From contig PUQB01000466.1 in NCBI GenBank assembly GCA_003024785.1, forward strand, positions 122,001 through 186,000: a stretch of 64,000 nt of DNA, written 5' to 3'. The stretch's first letter is position 1. Each line of letters begins with the position of its first letter. Both the position numbers and the translations under genes were made by a program. This document shows, piece by piece, positions 60,715 through 64,000 of the stretch. This stretch comes from Selaginella tamariscina (Eukaryota > Streptophyta > Lycopodiopsida > Selaginellales > Selaginellaceae). The notes under the pieces were generated by a model that did not search any database, was not told where the DNA came from, and saw only the letters and a list, made by a program, of their open reading frames with translations.

Positions 60715-61435
60715 TAACTGATGGGCGGATTAATCCCGCCGCAGACTCTACCCCTTCAGAGTGAGTTACGGGATTAATCCCGCCACCGACTCTACCCCAT
60801 CGGAGAGAGTCGGCGGGATTAATCCTGCCGCCGACTCTACCCCGTCGAAGAGGCGGCGGGATTAATCTTGCCGCGGGCTCCCTCTGACGAGGAAGTAGCA
60901 GCGGGATTAATCCCGCCACGGGCCCCTCCGACTAGGAAGTACCGGTGAGATTAATCCCGCCGCAAATTCCTCCGACGAGGAAGAGGGGGCGGGATTAATC
61001 CCGCCCACAACACTGACGATGGAGAATAGGCGGCGGGATTAATCCCACCCACAACTCTGACGACGGGAATAAGCGGCGGGATTAATCCGCCCACAACTCT
61101 TTTCGAAACTATGATTTCAAAGAGATTCGGGATGAATTCTGCCCACAAATATTTAAAACAGGGAAGTAGTGGCGAGATTAATCCCGCCACCCCTTCTCTG
61201 CCTCCTAAAATGGTTGGCGAGATTAATCCCGTCGACAACTCTTTCTAATAAATTCAAGTAAATCATTATCAGTTGAGAAAGTTATCGGCGGGATTAATCT
61301 CGCCGCTCTTTTTAAGAGGCGAAGAAGCATTGCCCGAACTAATTTTGCCATAGCTATGAAAGAGATGGTGGCGGGATTAATCCCGCCACCTCTTCAAAGA
61401 GGCAAAAAAAAATGGCCGGATTAATCCCACCGCCC
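60715..61435. repeat. Array of about 16 palindromes, consensus GGCGGGATTAATCCCGCC (copy 2)
   Basis: Units occur near 60723, 60767, 60812, 60858, 60902, 60949, 60989, 61033, 61078, 61130, 61172, 61216, 61285, 61330, 61370 and 61414, about 45 bp apart. Between units the spacer resembles ACTCTACCCC(A/G)TCGGAGAG or CTCCGACGAGGAAG. Copy 2 has more units than copy 1, so the array changes length by unequal exchange while the palindrome core stays intact. Confidence 0.88.
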
Positions 61436-61802
61436 CGGCTAACCGAGAATATTAAGTTAAAAGTATATTTAAACGGGATAAATCCCTAACAGAATATATT
61501 GTAATCCTAATGCATTCCTAAATCCCTAAATTCTAAAATTTAAAAGAGAATGTAAGAGAGTGAATCTTTATAAATATATCTAAATTTGTTTATAATACTT
61601 ACTTGTAAACAGCACTGAAGGCGCCGTGCTTTCCTATAAACAATAGCGCACCCAATTTAATGTCGCTCCTGAGCTGATCACTAAGAAGAAAAAAGAAAAT
61701 CTGAAGAGTGAAAATGAAGAAACCCTTGCCGGAGAAAGAACCAGATCTGAATTTGAGTGGGAAATTAAATGTATTTTCAAATTACATATCAAACTGATAA
61801 TA

Positions 61803-62769
61803 TGTCATAGTTTTTACTATGACTCAACCCTTTACTTTGGGGTTTGACTGTTGTTACCTACCGAGTTGTGTGACGAACCCTAGATGTAGTAGGAAACAGG
61901 CCCACTTAGTGCACTTGGGTATCTGGTGATGGTCCGGCCGGGTGTCATTAGGTATTTGCAGGAAACTCTAGGTGAAGCTAGAACTTACCTTCTAGAAACT
62001 CTCCCCCGGTTTGACGTTCAGGTTATTAAAGTATAGCTTGTCAAAATAAGGGTTAGGGACACCCTAGGGTTGACCTAACCCTAGGGTTGCCCTAACCCCA
62101 CGCCCTAATACCCCCCCTAGGGGTTAGGTTTAGGGTTAGGTTAGGACAACCATTTTCTCTAAGGGCTGGCATTTCCGTGCCAGCCCACTTACTCATTTAG
62201 GTAAACAGGGGGGGGGGGGTCCGTCACATAAATAAGGTAGAGTATATGTAGTGAGGCTTCCTGGGTTCAAAAGAGAGCTCGTTAACCTCCTACCGGTGCA
62301 AGCTAAGCTTGTGTCGTCAAGGTGCAACCCTCTGTTGTGCCGCCCAAACTTCCACACGACAGGGGTACAACCCACCCTAGGGTTAGACTATCCTTATCGT
62401 TGGCAGGATCTTGCCTTTGAGACAAGGGCACGTCACTTCCAAGGAGTTAGCCAGATTCCTTGGTCCGAAAACCTGCTCGCAAGCTCAAATATTGCCCGAG
62501 TTCACGTTCCGCAGAACTAGTGGTTGAGGCCTTGCTCCGGCCGCCTCAACCACGCCAAGCTAGGAACGACACCTAAAGCTCGGCTAGTCCGTGTATCCTG
62601 ATTCACAAGGTGAGTCTCGTTCGGGACTTAGTCAGTTAGGGTTTGAGTTCCTAAGGCTTGGGTTCCTAATACGGGTTACTTTACCAGATTCCGTGGGGTT
62701 TCCAGAGAGGGGATTCCAGGGTTGGCACCTGGCAAGCCGCCTTTGTGGCACCAGGTAAAAACTCTGACA
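61803..62769 (+). repeat. 5' long terminal repeat
   Basis: TG...CA termini within a 15-bp terminal inverted repeat define the limits, and the primer-binding site starts two or three bases after the end. It contains a CCTAACCCTA-type stretch near 62080-62130 and a G run at 62208-62219. It shares its layout with the decayed relative at 34656-35290. Confidence 0.88.
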
Positions 62770-64000
62770 ATTGGTATCGGAGCAAGTTCTCTGCGGTCAG
62801 TAGGACTGCCTTAAGTCATAGGTGTTTCAATGTTTAGATAACTCTAAATTCTTGTTATACTCTATGCTTTGGTTGACATGTCTGTATTCTGCGCAGAGAG
62901 TTTGATCCTGTGAGTTGTCAAACTTCGGAGAACACTTGCTCAGTGAGTCGGCGTGAGATTCTAGGTATGTCCGAAAGTCTTATGCTAGTTTAAGCTGATG
63001 TGTGTGGGTGTACAACCTGTGCAGGGTGTTTCCAAGTTTCACATTGGGAATATTCCAAGCATATTCTCCGAGTGTTGAACTAGGGTTCAATACGATGAGC
63101 AAGAGAAAGCAACCAGAGCCTGAGGCAGAGAGGGCTGTCGCAGAGGCTCAAAATGAGGAGATGGATGAGGCTGATCCAGGTCGACCCCCTAGGGTTAGCA
63201 ACGACCTGGTTGGCGAAATAATGATGGATGCCCTAAACGAACTTCGAGGGGATGTCTTGGGTTGAACGACGAATCGATAATGTTGCCGTTCGGATTCCAA
63301 CGAATAGCAGTGCCAGATGTTCCGCAACCAGACACACGGAAAAAGAAGAAGAAGCATGACTCAGAGTCAGGTTCCTCTGAATCAGATTCTTCGACGGAAG
63401 TAGTTGGTGGAGGTCCCAGTAAATTCAAACCGGTAAAGCCTTCGAATTTCATGGGTTCAAAGGATTACAAGGTTTTGGATGACTGGTTGTATGATATGGA
63501 AAGCTATTTCGAGGCTGCTTCCGTGAGAAAGACAGAAAAGGTTGCATGTGCCAAGCAGTTTCTTAAAGAAGAAGCTAAGACTTGGTGGCGAATTGTTGAA
63601 GGTGAACGTGGATACCGAAACAGCTGGAAGCACATGAAAAAGGAGATCAAAAAGCAGTATATGCCGGATGATCTCGGTTTGCGATTGCGTGCTGACCTGG
63701 CACTTTGTCAACAGGGAGTTCGGGGAAGTCCAATGGACCACGTTTATCGATTCGAAAGTGTACGGCGATTGGTGCCAAATATGAGCGATGATGAAGCTCG
63801 AAGTTGCTTCATGGCTAGCTTGAATGAGAAAACGCGAAGGGAGATCTTAAGGTACAAGCCACAAGCTATCGGGAATGTCAAGAGGCAGCTCAAAAGGTTG
63901 CTTATGGCATGTCGTTAGAAGACTTGTACAAAGGGGAGGAAGCAAAACCTAAATCAAGGAGGTTTCCTCCAAAGTCTGGGTTAGAAGGTTTGATGGAAGA
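61803..64000 (+). mobile_element. Ty3/gypsy-type LTR retrotransposon, 5' part (LTR, PBS, gag)
   Basis: The 5' LTR is 61803-62769 (967 bp). It starts TGTCATAGTTTTTAC and ends GTAAAAACTCTGACA, which are inverted complements apart from one base. A primer-binding site resembling that for initiator tRNA-Met (TGGTATCGGAGCA, 62772) follows directly. The gag region lies at about 63090-63950, with a basic/acidic N terminus and the retrotransposon gag domain (FMGSKDYKVLDDWLYDMESY, EAKTWWRIVEGERG, LRADLALCQQG, RREILRYKPQA). Pol and the 3' LTR lie beyond the window. About one or two reading breaks are seen in the visible gag part, so this copy is probably a fossil. With one LTR visible, age cannot be estimated. 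It abuts or cuts transposon copy 2, so it is the younger of the two. Confidence 0.88.

Larger units (their letters stand above)
56594..61802 (-). mobile_element. GHTHEDID-type DNA transposon, copy 2 (uninterrupted, about 5.2 kb)
   Basis: This copy is collinear with copy 1 (35553-47569) apart from the EnSpm-like insertion there. It starts inside or beside the Ole e 1-like gene and ends where the LTR at 61803 begins, so its right end is cut or overlain by the retrotransposon. The order is left flank with a TTAATTAGCATTTTC-rich AT stretch, minus-strand transposase gene (57462-60570), palindrome array (60715-61435) and right flank. The two copies lie in direct orientation about 21 kb apart. Confidence 0.78.

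Noticed and set aside
60680-61238. Minus-strand frames with repeated AGLIPP/GGINPA peptides
   Set aside because: They are translations of the palindrome array and not a protein repeat.
62251-62520. An 89-codon frame inside the LTR
   Set aside because: It lies wholly within the LTR, has no known domain, and LTRs of this type are non-coding.

Overview
This is a nuclear genome window from a land plant. The evidence is a carbamoyl-phosphate synthase large chain with a plastid-type leader, a plant-type MATE transporter, a PLS-type pentatricopeptide (PPR) gene, a topoisomerase VI subunit B gene, plant cytosolic tRNA genes and blocks of the plant telomere motif TTTAGGG. Intron-dense genes, introns full of CA/TA microsatellites, AT-rich spacers and the style of the PPR motifs suggest a seed-free vascular plant (fern or lycophyte). 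That placement is inference.

Layout. (1) 1-23.4 kb is the host gene island. TOP6B (-, 5' part only) is divergent from a ubinuclein-like HIRA-complex gene (+). The ubinuclein gene converges on a progesterone 5-beta-reductase/iridoid-synthase-like reductase (PRISE, -). The complete 13-exon carB gene (-) follows, divergent from a 3-exon MATE/DTX transporter (+). (2) 23.4-34.6 kb is AT-rich and gene-poor. It holds minisatellites, telomere-like patches, a four-copy local repeat and a large inverted repeat (arms about 290-320 bp). (3) 33.6-47.6 kb is a nested repeat region. It contains a second, older inverted repeat, a decayed LTR, and copy 1 of a DNA transposon with a GHTHEDID-type transposase. 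That copy is split by a 6.93-kb EnSpm/CACTA-like transposon with a TTGCA target duplication. (4) 47.7-52.2 kb is a tRNA cluster (Pro, His, Asp, Ala, Gly x2, Leu and duplicated Pro/His/Asp-like copies) in tandemly duplicated sequence with TTTAGGG arrays. (5) 52.2-56.6 kb holds a PPR gene (-) and a decayed Ole e 1-like secreted protein gene (+). (6) 56.6-61.8 kb is copy 2 of the GHTHEDID transposon, uninterrupted, with a striking array of palindromes. (7) 61.8-64 kb is the 5' LTR, primer-binding site and gag region of a Ty3/gypsy-type LTR retrotransposon that runs off the window.

The host genes are unrelated single-copy functions (endoreduplication topoisomerase, histone H3.3 deposition, enone reduction, arginine/pyrimidine precursor synthesis, transport, organelle RNA processing) and do not form a pathway cluster. 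The most notable items are the transposon family with 13-16 near-identical GGCGGGATTAATCCCGCC palindromes beside its transposase gene, the nested transposon insertion with a readable empty-site comparison, the long inverted repeats, and the tRNA/telomere-repeat patchwork. Several host genes show single-base reading-frame slips, most of them in short homopolymers, which could be assembly errors or decay.
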